From contig NZ_JACHFC010000002.1 of NCBI RefSeq assembly GCF_014205895.1, positions 62,001 through 126,000 on the forward strand: a stretch of DNA of 64,000 bases. Direction: 5' to 3'. The notes below the pieces were generated by a model. It was not told the DNA's origin. It worked only from the letters and a program-made list of their open reading frames with translations, and made no database searches. The stretch comes from Borreliella lanei. GTDB lineage: Bacteria; Spirochaetota; Spirochaetia; Borreliales; Borreliaceae. This document shows positions 26,564 to 35,371 of the stretch, one piece after another. A program made the translations under genes and the position numbers. Within the stretch, counting starts at the first letter, position 1; each line of letters begins with the position of its first letter.

Positions 26564-27022
26564 TTAGCCTTGAAGTATAGCTAACGCGCTTCTAAACATA
26601 GACTTACTGCTATTGATGACAGTAGAATTTGCCTCATAAGCACGAGAAGCTGAAATCATATCTACCATTTCTTCAACTAAATTAACATTGGGAAGCTCTA
26701 CATAACCTTTTTTATCTCCAGAGCTTATTGAATCAGGATGAGTTGGATCATATTTTAACTTTAATGGAGATTTATCTTTTTCAATGCTAGCAACCCTAAC
26801 TCCTTGGCCAATACCATTATCAAGATAATCTGGAATAAAAGGCCCTTTCCAATAAGGATTATTAACCCTTGGTGCAAAAATAATCCTTTGCCTTCTATAA
26901 GGCCCGCCATCAGGGGTCCTAGAAGTAGAAACATTTGCAATATTATTAGAAATAACATCAATCCTTAACCTTTGCGCTGTTAATCCCGTTGAAGCTACAT
27001 TAATGCTTGAAAACAATCCCAT
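26564..27022 (-). CDS. flgC: FlgC, proximal rod protein
   Basis: Rod protein of 152 residues with N-terminal NVASTGLTAQRLRIDVISNNIANVST and the paired C-terminal helix VEEMVDMISASRAYEANSTVIN. The length is typical. AAGGA lies 7 nt before the ATG. It follows flgB by 23 nt. It corresponds to BB0293. Confidence 0.97.
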   Translation of the reverse strand: MGLFSSINVASTGLTAQRLRIDVISNNIANVSTSRTPDGGPYRRQRIIFAPRVNNPYWKGPFIPDYLDNGIGQGVRVASIEKDKSPLKLKYDPTHPDSISSGDKKGYVELPNVNLVEEMVDMISASRAYEANSTVINSSKSMFRSALAILQG

Positions 27023-27045
27023 TTTACATTCCTTAAGATATTAAT

Positions 27046-27453
27046 TTATTTTAATACAATATTTATACTTTTAAAATAATGCGCCTGAACATTAGTCATA
27101 AGATGATACATCATTTGGTTTTGTACAAGTGCCTTAACCTCAGAATCAATATCAACATTATTGCCATTATTATTCATAGTTGAAAAATGATCAAGAACTC
27201 TGTGGGGCTTGACATCTGAATACTTTAGATTTTTAAACCCAGACAAGTGCTTATCACTAGATTTGATTAAATCTAGATCGTTTTTATCTTTATTTAAAAA
27301 AGCCTTTTCAAGCTCTGACTCAAAAGAAATTTTGCTTCTTTTAAAATTTGGAGTATCTACATTTGCTATATTGTCAGAAATAACGCTTTGTCTTAAGCTT
27401 AGAACATCTAAATATCTATGTGAAAAATCTACAGATCTTTCAAAATCATTCAA
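27046..27453 (-). CDS. flgB: FlgB, proximal rod protein
   Basis: First gene of the flagellar superoperon, 135 residues. The rod signature LRQSVISDNIANVDTPNFKRS (part quoted) is near the N terminus, and a matching C-terminal helix (VKALVQNQMMYHLMTNV) is present. An unusually strong ribosome site, AGAGGGGGG, lies 11 nt before the ATG, in keeping with the high-level expression known for the flgB promoter, which is widely used in Borrelia vectors. It corresponds to BB0294. Confidence 0.97.
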   Translation of the reverse strand: MNDFERSVDFSHRYLDVLSLRQSVISDNIANVDTPNFKRSKISFESELEKAFLNKDKNDLDLIKSSDKHLSGFKNLKYSDVKPHRVLDHFSTMNNNGNNVDIDSEVKALVQNQMMYHLMTNVQAHYFKSINIVLK

Positions 27454-27487
27454 ATTGAAACCCCCCTCTGTTTAAAATTGCTTTTAA

Positions 27488-28834
27488 CTAAATTATATAA
27501 TAATTTAAATCTTTTTGTTCGTTAATTTGTATTTTTTTATTAACATAGTCCAAGTTTATTTCAAATTTTTTCAACTTACTACCAGGCACTTCGAAAAAAA
27601 GATCTGCAAGCACTCTTTCCATAACACCGTGAAGTCTTCTGGCACCAAGATTTTCACTCTCAAGATTCATATTAAAAGTAAGCTCTGCAATTCTATCTAT
27701 AGCCTCTTCGCTAAACTTTAAATCCAAATTATAAACCTTAAACATCGCAACATATTGTTTTATTAAAGAATTTTTTGTTTGTTTTAAAATTTTTTTCAAA
27801 TCGTCTATGCTTAGACTCTTAAGTTCAACCTTAATCGGAAATCTTCCTTGAAGCTCGGGTATTAAATCAGAAGGTTTGGCCAAATTAAATGCTCCTGCCG
27901 CAATAAATAAAATATGAGAAGTATCAATTATTCCATATTTTGTATTAACTTTAGAACCTTCAATAATTGGCAAAATATCTCTTTGAACGCCTTCTCTGGA
28001 CACATCATTGCCACTTCTATTCTTAGCAGCTATTTTATCGATCTCATCAATAAAAATAATTCCCATATTTTCAACTTTAGATTTTGCAATATCTGAAATG
28101 TTTTCGTGATCAACCAATTTTTCAAGCTCTTCTGCTAATATTATTTCCTTTGCCTTTTTAATCTTCAATTCTCTTTTCTTTTTTCTATCAAATATATTGC
28201 CCAGCAAACTGCCAATCCCCATATCAATCTCTTCAAAATTACCACCCGTAAATATTTCTATTGTAGAAAATGGCATTTTACTAGAAATTTGTATTTCAAT
28301 AGTAGTATTATCAAGCTCACCTGCTCTAAGCTTTTTTCTAAGCTTATCTTTTACCTTTTCTTCTGCCTTTATTTCATTTGGATCCATATTCTCAGAATTA
28401 CCAGATCCTTTAAAAAGACTCTCAACTATTCTCTCCTCTGTTCTTACTAAAGCATCATCTCTTACAGTGCTATACATCTCCTCTTTTACCATATTAACTG
28501 CAATGCCCATTAAATCTCTAACCATAGATTCAACATCACGACCAACATAGCCAACTTCAGTATATTTTGTAGCTTCAACTTTAATAAAAGGAGCTTTAAT
28601 TAATTTAGAAAGTCTTCTTGCAATCTCGGTCTTCCCAATGCCAGTTGACCCAATCATAATAATATTTTTAGGCATTACCTCATCTTTTATTTCTTTTGGA
28701 AGCCTAGACCTTATATATCTATTAACAAGAGCAATTGATACTAATTTTTTAGCTTCGTCTTGACCTATTATATATTTATCAAGTTCTGCAACTACATCTT
28801 TAGGAACTATATGGTGCTCTTCTAATTTATTCAT
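27488..28834 (-). CDS. hslU: HslU, ATPase subunit of the HslUV protease
   Basis: AAA+ unfoldase of about 448 residues. Walker A reads IGSTGIGKTEIARRL (Ser where Pro is usual), Walker B IIFIDEIDKIA, and the sensor/arginine region QGRFPIKVEL and GARRLHGVMER are present. The pore motif is in EVGYVGRDV. The ATG at 28832-28834 has GAGGAGA 6 nt upstream and is preferred over an in-frame ATG 7 codons earlier. It overlaps the end of hslV by 8 nt. It corresponds to BB0295. Confidence 0.96.
   Translation of the reverse strand: MNKLEEHHIVPKDVVAELDKYIIGQDEAKKLVSIALVNRYIRSRLPKEIKDEVMPKNIIMIGSTGIGKTEIARRLSKLIKAPFIKVEATKYTEVGYVGRDVESMVRDLMGIAVNMVKEEMYSTVRDDALVRTEERIVESLFKGSGNSENMDPNEIKAEEKVKDKLRKKLRAGELDNTTIEIQISSKMPFSTIEIFTGGNFEEIDMGIGSLLGNIFDRKKKRELKIKKAKEIILAEELEKLVDHENISDIAKSKVENMGIIFIDEIDKIAAKNRSGNDVSREGVQRDILPIIEGSKVNTKYGIIDTSHILFIAAGAFNLAKPSDLIPELQGRFPIKVELKSLSIDDLKKILKQTKNSLIKQYVAMFKVYNLDLKFSEEAIDRIAELTFNMNLESENLGARRLHGVMERVLADLFFEVPGSKLKKFEINLDYVNKKIQINEQKDLNYYII
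27492..27497 (-). promoter_or_regulatory. -10 element of the flgB superoperon promoter
   Basis: A perfect TATAAT on the minus strand lies 39 nt upstream of the flgB ATG and overlaps the last sense codons of hslU (Tyr-Tyr-Ile-Ile). Published work assigns the flgB operon to a sigma-70-type promoter rather than sigma-28. A convincing -35 is not obvious; the best match, TTAACG, is 20 bp upstream, so upstream A/T tracts may help. Confidence 0.6.
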
Positions 28835-29375
28835 TTTCAATCTCCTCAAGCACAATGTTAGAATTAGTATATATACACACTCTTGCTGCTATTTTTAAAG
28901 ATCTAAGTGCAACCTCAAAAGCACTTAATTTTTTGTTCTCCATATAAGCAAGAGCTGCTGAATATGCATAATTACCACCACTGCCAATTGAAATAACGTC
29001 CTCTTCAGGCTCAACAACATCACCAGTGCCAGAAATCAAAAGAATATTGTTAGCATCAGCAACAAGCATCATAGCCTCAAGCTTATGAAGTATTTTGTCA
29101 GAACGCCAATCTTTTGCAAGGTCAACAGCCGCCCTTTTAATATCAATCAAACCATCACCTTTTGCTTTGATTTTTTCTTCAAATTTTTCAAAAAGAGTAA
29201 TTGCATCAGATGTTGAACCTGCAAATCCTGCCAAAATTTTCCCATTAAGCAATTTTCGTATTTTAATAGCATTACTCTTTAAAACAGTATGTCCAAAAGT
29301 TACTTGTCCATCTGCTGCCACCACAGTCTTACCATTTTTTTTTATTGCAATAACTGTAGTTCCTTTAAAGCCCAT
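28827..29375 (-). CDS. hslV: HslV, peptidase subunit of the HslUV protease
   Basis: Proteasome-beta-like threonine peptidase of 182 residues. The active-site Thr is Thr6 in MGFKGTTVIAI, so a five-residue propeptide must be removed. E. coli HslV has only the initiator Met before its Thr, whereas B. subtilis ClpQ also has a short propeptide. The blocks VVAADGQVTFG and GSGGNYAYSAALAYM are conserved. It partners HslU, encoded next. It corresponds to BB0296. Confidence 0.96.
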   Translation of the reverse strand: MGFKGTTVIAIKKNGKTVVAADGQVTFGHTVLKSNAIKIRKLLNGKILAGFAGSTSDAITLFEKFEEKIKAKGDGLIDIKRAAVDLAKDWRSDKILHKLEAMMLVADANNILLISGTGDVVEPEEDVISIGSGGNYAYSAALAYMENKKLSAFEVALRSLKIAARVCIYTNSNIVLEEIENE

Positions 29376-29383
29376 ATTACCCC

Positions 29384-30331
29384 CTATTTATATACCTCTT
29401 TTAAAAGTTCTCCAATAAGAACATCAGATACATTTTTACAATCACAACAATCTTTAGAATCATCTTCAATATTATTGGAATCTACATATTTAATATTTAA
29501 TAAAGCATAAAGATCTTTAACAGTTTTTATCTCTTGCGCACCAAAACTATGCAAGTTTACGGCTCCATCACCACAAAAATCTAAATCATAAACATAAACA
29601 TCAAGTCCTAAGTCAAGACCAAGTTCAGCTGTAATTAAAGCTCCTGATTTTAAGGGCGCATAGGTTATAAAAATAGCATCCGATAGACCTGAGACCAATC
29701 TATTTCTTTTAGCAAAAAAATAATTTTGAATTTTATCAAATGGCAAAGTCTCAGTAATTATTCCTCCACCTTGTTCTAAAAGCTTAAAAACATATTTTCG
29801 ATTTTGCTTAGGATAAATATTATCAATATCTGTTGGAATAACAGCAAATGTTCTCTTATTCTCATTTATTGCTGCTATATGAGCTTCAATATCGGCTCCA
29901 ATTGCAAATCCAGAAACAATCTCTACACCATTTTTTGCAAGATGTGAAGAAAATTCTCTTGTTCTCTCAGCAAGAGTTTTGCTAATTTTTCTAGAACCAA
30001 CAACAGCCCAAGACAATGAAGAACAATCTGGTAAATTGCCCTTGTAGTAAATAGCAAAAGGGGGGTCATAAATTCTTTTAAGCTTATTAGGATAAAATTT
30101 AGACCCTAGAATAGCAACTTTGGCCTTTGTTCTTTGAATAACTTTTTCTTGCAATTCTACTAATTTTAGATCGGGCAACTTAAACGATCTTCTAAATGAT
30201 TTTAGAAGATAAGACTCAATGTCCTTCTGAGTCAATTTAATAACATCATTAAAATCAAAATTATTAAAAAGTTTTAATTTTTCTTTACCTTTTAAAAATT
30301 TTAAATTATCAATATAAAGCAATTTCATCAT
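29384..30331 (-). CDS. dprA: DprA/Smf-family DNA-processing protein
   Basis: Rossmann-fold DprA-type protein of 315 residues. Family motifs are VVGSRKISKTLAERTREFSSHLA, VSGFAIGADIEAHIAA, PTDIDNIYPKQNR and SGALITAELGLDLG (all partly quoted). In competent bacteria DprA loads RecA on incoming single strands; Borrelia is not known to be naturally competent, so the role here is open. The ribosome site is weak. Older annotations call it smg (BB0297). Confidence 0.9.
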   Translation of the reverse strand: MMKLLYIDNLKFLKGKEKLKLFNNFDFNDVIKLTQKDIESYLLKSFRRSFKLPDLKLVELQEKVIQRTKAKVAILGSKFYPNKLKRIYDPPFAIYYKGNLPDCSSLSWAVVGSRKISKTLAERTREFSSHLAKNGVEIVSGFAIGADIEAHIAAINENKRTFAVIPTDIDNIYPKQNRKYVFKLLEQGGGIITETLPFDKIQNYFFAKRNRLVSGLSDAIFITYAPLKSGALITAELGLDLGLDVYVYDLDFCGDGAVNLHSFGAQEIKTVKDLYALLNIKYVDSNNIEDDSKDCCDCKNVSDVLIGELLKEVYK

Positions 30332-30337
30332 AAATGA

Positions 30338-31030
30338 TTACTTCAAATTACTCATGATCCTAGAAACACCTTCTTTTTGCTCTTCAGTTGAAGCCTTTTT
30401 ACTAGCTTTATCATAAAACAATATAGCATTACCAAGATCACCTAGCGAATAATAATTTGCACCTCTTAACATTAAAAACTCAAAATAGTCCTCACCCATA
30501 TCACCAAGTTTATTTAAATAATTTTTAGCTTCAAGTTGTTTGTCAAGATCATATACATACATATTAGAAATAGCAAAAAGAGAATCTTTAAAATCATCTC
30601 TAATTGAAAGTGATTTCAAAAAAGAATTTTCAGCAAGAATTATGTATTTCTCAACTTCATCTTTTACTCTTAAATTTTTAGCTAAATTATAAGAAGCAAC
30701 ACCTATATAAAAATGAGACAAATAATTATTGGAGTTGATTTCTAAATTTTTAGCAAAATATTCAATAGCAGGTCCATACTGGCCAAGCTTAAAAAATTCA
30801 AGACCAATCAAATTAAAAAATCTTGCTTTCTTATCGATAGAATTAACTATCTTTAAAATATTTTTATCTTCTTTTTCAATAAATTCCCTATAAACTTCAA
30901 TCTTAGATTCAGATCCACCGCCTGAAATTTCCAATTCCCTTAATCTAAGCCCAAGATTTGATTTTTCTTTAGATTCACTACCACAAGATAAAAATAAATT
31001 AACAAAAATTATTAACGACAAAATTTTCAT
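30338..31030 (-). CDS. TPR lipoprotein of unknown function
   Basis: Protein of 230 residues. The signal peptide ends in the lipobox LFLSC (Cys16), giving a lipoprotein tethered to a membrane. The rest is helical, with at least two TPR-like repeats (LGQYGPAIEYFAKNLEINSNN at about 80-100, and LGDLGNAILFYDKASKKA near 195-212). It starts immediately after the ftsZ stop, with no gap, so it may depend on ftsZ translation. A periplasmic scaffold role is inference. It corresponds to BB0298. Confidence 0.85.
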   Translation of the reverse strand: MKILSLIIFVNLFLSCGSESKEKSNLGLRLRELEISGGGSESKIEVYREFIEKEDKNILKIVNSIDKKARFFNLIGLEFFKLGQYGPAIEYFAKNLEINSNNYLSHFYIGVASYNLAKNLRVKDEVEKYIILAENSFLKSLSIRDDFKDSLFAISNMYVYDLDKQLEAKNYLNKLGDMGEDYFEFLMLRGANYYSLGDLGNAILFYDKASKKASTEEQKEGVSRIMSNLK

Positions 31031-32230
31031 CTAATCATCGCTACTTTTTTTATTTAAATTCCTAAGAAATGTTGGAACATCAATGTCATCATCAAAATAA
31101 TTAACATTTTTGGACTTAGTAGCAAAAGAAGAATCTTGTTGCTCATAAGATCCAGAAGGAATATTTTGATTGCCTGACATTAAAGTGTCAAACTCTTTAG
31201 AACTTAAAGTATTATTTTCTGGCGCACTAGATATTTCTTTTTGCTTTTTAGATGCAAAACCTGTAGCAACAACTGTAACGTAAATCTCATCTTCAAGATT
31301 TGAATTAATAGCATGGCCATATATTACAGTAGCCTCATCATCAACACTAACAGTAATTATACCCATAATCTCTTCAAGTTCAAGCAATGAAAAATCATCT
31401 CCGCCAGTAACATTAACAAGAAGCCCTTTAGACCCTTCAATACGAACTTCCTCAAGTAGTGGATTGCTAATAGCAGAAGTTGCAGCATCAACAGCCCTGT
31501 TTTCGCCCTTACCATATCCTATTCCCATTAAAGCATCACCTTGACCTTGCATAATGCTTTTAACATCAGCAAAATCAATATTAACCTCTCCGTGCTCAAT
31601 AATAAGCCCTGCAATCCCTTGAACACCCATTCTAAGAACATCATCTGCACGCTTAAAAGCATCTTTAATGGTGGTCCTTTTGTCAACAACGGTTAAAAGC
31701 TTTTGATTTGGAATAATGATTAATGTATCTACAGACTTTCTTAAATTATTTATTCCTTGCTCAGCAAGTCTCAACTTCTTAGGACCTTCAAACTTAAAAG
31801 GCTTTGTTACAACTCCAACCGTTAAAATACCAAGCTCTTTTGCAACTTGCGCAATAACTGGAGCTGCTCCGGTTCCTGTCCCGCCTCCCATACCAGCAGT
31901 AATAAACACCATATCAGCACCAGAAAGATGATTGCGTATAACATCTATATCTTCCTCTGCTGCAGCTTGTCCAATCTCAGGCTTTCCCCCAGCACCAAGC
32001 CCTGCTGTAACTTTTGCTCCAAGAGCAATTTTTATGGGAGCAATAGAGGTTTGGAGAGCCTGAAGATCAGTATTAGCCACAATAAATTCAACATCTCTTA
32101 CTCCATATTCAATCATACGATTAACAGCATTACTACCTCCTCCGCCCGCACCAATCACCTTAAGAATTGTAGGATTTGTAGTAGAATCAAATCTTCTTGT
32201 ATGGCTATCAATCATATTATAATCTTTCAT
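31031..32230 (-). CDS. ftsZ: FtsZ, tubulin-like division protein
   Basis: GTPase that forms the division ring, about 399 residues. The nucleotide-binding loop [16 protein letters not shown] and tubulin signature [11 protein letters not shown] are intact. A disordered linker follows residue about 330, and the C-terminal peptide [11 protein letters not shown] serves to bind FtsA. The start at 32228-32230 has GGAGGAAG 5-7 nt upstream; an in-frame ATG five codons earlier (32245) lacks a ribosome site. It lies after ftsA (about 21-nt gap). It corresponds to BB0299. Confidence 0.97.
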   Translation of the reverse strand: MKDYNMIDSHTRRFDSTTNPTILKVIGAGGGGSNAVNRMIEYGVRDVEFIVANTDLQALQTSIAPIKIALGAKVTAGLGAGGKPEIGQAAAEEDIDVIRNHLSGADMVFITAGMGGGTGTGAAPVIAQVAKELGILTVGVVTKPFKFEGPKKLRLAEQGINNLRKSVDTLIIIPNQKLLTVVDKRTTIKDAFKRADDVLRMGVQGIAGLIIEHGEVNIDFADVKSIMQGQGDALMGIGYGKGENRAVDAATSAISNPLLEEVRIEGSKGLLVNVTGGDDFSLLELEEIMGIITVSVDDEATVIYGHAINSNLEDEIYVTVVATGFASKKQKEISSAPENNTLSSKEFDTLMSGNQNIPSGSYEQQDSSFATKSKNVNYFDDDIDVPTFLRNLNKKSSDD

Positions 32231-32251
32231 TAACGCTTCCTCCATGATTGG

Positions 32252-33493
32252 TCAAAACCATTCTTTCAAAAACCAACCTTTCAACTTTGAAGATATTTTA
32301 TTTTTTCTTTTAACTTTACTGCTTACCTTCTTTAATTTATTGAATTTTTGTTGCTCGTGCTTATAAAGAACAAGACCAAGAGCTGAAGAAAACTTGGGAT
32401 CTATGTGCTCTTCTCCAATTCCATTAATACTCATTGGCAAACCTATTCTTGCAGGATAATTAAATACTTCTTCTATTAAATTAGAAATACCTGGGAATAA
32501 AGCTCCTCCGCCTGTTAAAACTATCCCGCCATTAATTTTATTATAAAGTCCACGCTTAAGTATTTCCGCTCTCATCATTTCAAAAATTTCTCTCAGTCTT
32601 GAATTAATTATTATAGACAACTCTTTTCTACTTTTCTCTTGAGGAGGTCGAGTTCCAAGATTTGGAATAATTACAGTTTCCATTTGACTCTCAAGAATAG
32701 ACGGATGAGCAATGCCAGCTGTTATTTTAATATTTTCAGCAACATCCTCAGGAACTTTCCAAACTTGCGCAATATCAAGCGTCACTCTATTAACACCAAT
32801 AGGAATTACACCTGTATAATAAGGAGAACCATCAATATAAAGAATAATATCTGTTGTCCCTTTGCCCATATCAATAAACAAAACACCCATCTCGCGCTCT
32901 TCTTTAGAAAGAGTTGCATAAGATGAAGCTAAACTCCCAAGAACAACCTCATCAACGGCAAAGCCAGCTCGATTTACACATCTGACTAAATTCTGACTAG
33001 AAGAACTAGAGCCTGTAATAATGTGCACCTCTCCTTCAAGACGAATACCCATCATGTCTATTGGATTTTTTATATGGGGTATTCCATCTACAATAAATTC
33101 TTGAGGAATAACATGAAGAATTTCTCTATCCATTGGAATAACAATTGCCTTTGCTGCCTCGATTACCCTTTCAACATCTTCTTCGTTAATCTCTCTTGTT
33201 TTTGAATTTATTGCAACAACACCACGTGAATTAGTCCCCTCAACACTACTTCCAGACATAGAAACTGAAAGTGATGTAATATCACATCCTGAAATAAGCT
33301 CTGCGGCCTCAATAGAATTAGATATTGAATCAAGAGCCGCTTCAATATTTATTAGAACACCCTTCCTAACTCCTCTTGATATACTAGTGCCTATTCCAAC
33401 TATTTCTAATTGATCATTCAAATTTACCTCAGCAACAACAGTACAAATTTTTGAAGTCCCAACATCTAAACCTACTATCAAATTCCTAGACAC
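32252..33493 (-). CDS. ftsA: FtsA, actin-like membrane anchor of FtsZ
   Basis: Actin-fold ATPase of 413 residues. Phosphate-1 (VGLDVGTSKI) and phosphate-2 (FIDMGKGTTDI) loops and the adenosine motif (IVLTGGGALFPG) are present, plus the 1C subdomain SHS2-like insert. The C terminus ends in an amphipathic basic helix (KLKGWFLKEWF), the expected membrane-targeting sequence. The start is GTG with AGGAGA 6 nt upstream; it overlaps the ftsQ stop by 1 nt. It corresponds to BB0300. Confidence 0.96.
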   Translation of the reverse strand: MSRNLIVGLDVGTSKICTVVAEVNLNDQLEIVGIGTSISRGVRKGVLINIEAALDSISNSIEAAELISGCDITSLSVSMSGSSVEGTNSRGVVAINSKTREINEEDVERVIEAAKAIVIPMDREILHVIPQEFIVDGIPHIKNPIDMMGIRLEGEVHIITGSSSSSQNLVRCVNRAGFAVDEVVLGSLASSYATLSKEEREMGVLFIDMGKGTTDIILYIDGSPYYTGVIPIGVNRVTLDIAQVWKVPEDVAENIKITAGIAHPSILESQMETVIIPNLGTRPPQEKSRKELSIIINSRLREIFEMMRAEILKRGLYNKINGGIVLTGGGALFPGISNLIEEVFNYPARIGLPMSINGIGEEHIDPKFSSALGLVLYKHEQQKFNKLKKVSSKVKRKNKISSKLKGWFLKEWF

Positions 33494-34236
33494 TAACTTT
33501 CTCCTAACAAAATGATATCACCACTTCTTAAATCTATAACGCCGGGTTTTCCTTTAAGTAAATTAACCGCAAGAAACACTTTATGCATCACATCTATTAA
33601 ATCCATATCAACTGTTATCAATATTTTATTATATATACTTTTAATATACAAAATTACATTATAATCATAGAAATTCAATTTTAAAAAATTGACCTCTGAT
33701 ATTAAATTATACAAATATTTTTGATTTATTTTAAGATAATCAAGGCCTCTTACAATATTAAGCATTCTATCCTCTAGAAAATCTCCTACATTATTGTCAC
33801 TTAAAACTAATCCGCTAATTACGGGCAAATCATAAATTAAATGCTTACTTTTTTCCAAAATTACACCATCTGATGCAATACAATAATAAGTAATATTACC
33901 ATTTACGTTTTCTAAAGCAACAGCAATGGGTATTCTTTTTTCTATTTTAATATTAATTTTATTGGGAAACTTAAGATCAACTTTAACATTTTTTATCCTT
34001 AAATCTTTTTTAAGATTCTCCTCATATATTCTAACATCAGCATTATGATAGTATGTATTGGGCTTGATTCCTGAAATCTTGATTATATCCTCTTTAGAAA
34101 AAGAAATATCATTATTGATACTAATATACCTAATCAAAAAATAAGGAGACGCAAAAATAATGACTATTATTTCGAAAAAAATTAAAGACGTCAAGAAATA
34201 TATATACTTAATTAAAAATTTCCTCTCAAAAATCAT
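33493..34236 (-). CDS. ftsQ: FtsQ/DivIB, division protein
   Basis: Bitopic division protein of 247 residues: a short cytoplasmic N terminus, one membrane segment (about 10-35), then a POTRA domain (about 38-108; YISINNDISFSKEDIIKISGIKPNTY) and a beta domain. It links to FtsL in the divisome. Similarity is moderate but the position before ftsA-ftsZ and the architecture are convincing. It corresponds to BB0301. Confidence 0.88.
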   Translation of the reverse strand: MIFERKFLIKYIYFLTSLIFFEIIVIIFASPYFLIRYISINNDISFSKEDIIKISGIKPNTYYHNADVRIYEENLKKDLRIKNVKVDLKFPNKINIKIEKRIPIAVALENVNGNITYYCIASDGVILEKSKHLIYDLPVISGLVLSDNNVGDFLEDRMLNIVRGLDYLKINQKYLYNLISEVNFLKLNFYDYNVILYIKSIYNKILITVDMDLIDVMHKVFLAVNLLKGKPGVIDLRSGDIILLGES

Positions 34237-34270
34237 AACCTAACTCAATTACACTACTAGAAAAATCCAA

Positions 34271-35365
34271 TCAATCATTGCTTAAATTTTTTGAAACATT
34301 TGAAATAAGGCCAGACAGCGCCATGGTAACAATAATAGAAGATCCCCCAGATGAAAAAAACGGTAAATTTATCCCGGTGGGAGGCAAAAGACCAATTGTA
34401 ATTAAAATATTCATTATGCTTTGAAGAAAAATTGCAAGACTTGAAATAAATGCAATAAAAAATTTAAACCTACTATTAGAATGAATAGCTATAAAATAAC
34501 CAAAGTAAAAAAACAAAAAAAATAAACTTATGGCAAACAAAACGCCTAAAAATCCCAATTCTTCTCCAAGAACTGAAAAAATAAAATCTGAATTGGCCTC
34601 TGGCAATTTTCCAAGTTTTACCTCTCCCATTCCCAGCCCTTTGCCTAAAAATCCTCCACTTTTCAAAGCATTAAGAGATGCTATTATCTGGTAACCTTTA
34701 CCAGAAGGATCATCGTAAGGATTGAGAAAGGCAAAAATTCTAGAAACCCTATAAGGTTCAAGCATTAAGAATATAGCAGAAACTGGCAAAAAAGTAATCA
34801 CAATAGCAAAAACATAGCTAAATGCCATATTAGAAACAAACAAAACAATAAAAAAAAGAATAGCAAAATAAATAGCTGTTGAATAATCGTTTTGCAAAAT
34901 TATCAACACCCAAAAAATTGCAAAAATCAACATTGGCTTTATCCAATATGAAATACCATTGTTTTTTCTTGGATCAAACTTGCTTAAATAAGCTGAAAGA
35001 TAAATAGTAAAAGATATTTTAAAAATCTCAGAAGGTTGAATACTAACACCTTGAAAGAATATCCATCTCTTTGCTCCAGAAATACTTGGAGATAAAAAAG
35101 TTGCCATAATTAAAAAAAGAGTTATAATCAATACAGGAAATATTGATTTTTTTAAAAAATTGAGAGAAATTCTCTCAAAAACAAGAAAAACTATAAAACT
35201 TAAAAAAAGATAATTAAGTCTTGTAAAAAATAAAAAATTTGGATTACCAGTCAATTCTAAGCTTAGGAAAAAGGAAGAAGTATAAAAAACTACAAGGCCA
35301 TAGGCTACTAATAGCAGCAAAACAAGCAAATAACATGTCCTAAGTGAATTTATCTCTACAATCAT
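34271..35365 (-). CDS. ftsW: FtsW/RodA-family SEDS glycosyltransferase
   Basis: SEDS peptidoglycan polymerase of 364 residues with about ten membrane segments. Conserved blocks are SGAKRWIFFQGVSIQPSEIFK, LQNDYSTAIYF and the C-terminal LPPTGINLPFFSSGGSS. Position in the division cluster between mraY and ftsQ favours FtsW over RodA. A terminator-like hairpin lies inside the coding sequence at 35160-35178. It corresponds to BB0302. Confidence 0.94.
   Translation of the reverse strand: MIVEINSLRTCYLLVLLLLVAYGLVVFYTSSFFLSLELTGNPNFLFFTRLNYLFLSFIVFLVFERISLNFLKKSIFPVLIITLFLIMATFLSPSISGAKRWIFFQGVSIQPSEIFKISFTIYLSAYLSKFDPRKNNGISYWIKPMLIFAIFWVLIILQNDYSTAIYFAILFFIVLFVSNMAFSYVFAIVITFLPVSAIFLMLEPYRVSRIFAFLNPYDDPSGKGYQIIASLNALKSGGFLGKGLGMGEVKLGKLPEANSDFIFSVLGEELGFLGVLFAISLFFLFFYFGYFIAIHSNSRFKFFIAFISSLAIFLQSIMNILITIGLLPPTGINLPFFSSGGSSIIVTMALSGLISNVSKNLSND
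35154..35178 (-). terminator. Terminator-like hairpin inside ftsW
   Basis: On the minus strand an 8-bp stem (TTGAGAGA with TCTCTCAA, 3-nt loop) is followed directly by six T. It encodes Glu-Arg-Ile-Ser-Leu-Asn-Phe in frame. The form is that of a small intrinsic terminator, upstream of most of ftsW and of ftsQ, ftsA and ftsZ. It may be chance in AT-rich coding DNA. Confidence 0.3.
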
Positions 35366-35371
35366 AAAAAA

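Noticed and set aside
28197-28550. 117-codon frame antisense to hslU
   Set aside because: Lies wholly within the conserved HslU coding sequence and has Ser/Leu-rich shadow composition.
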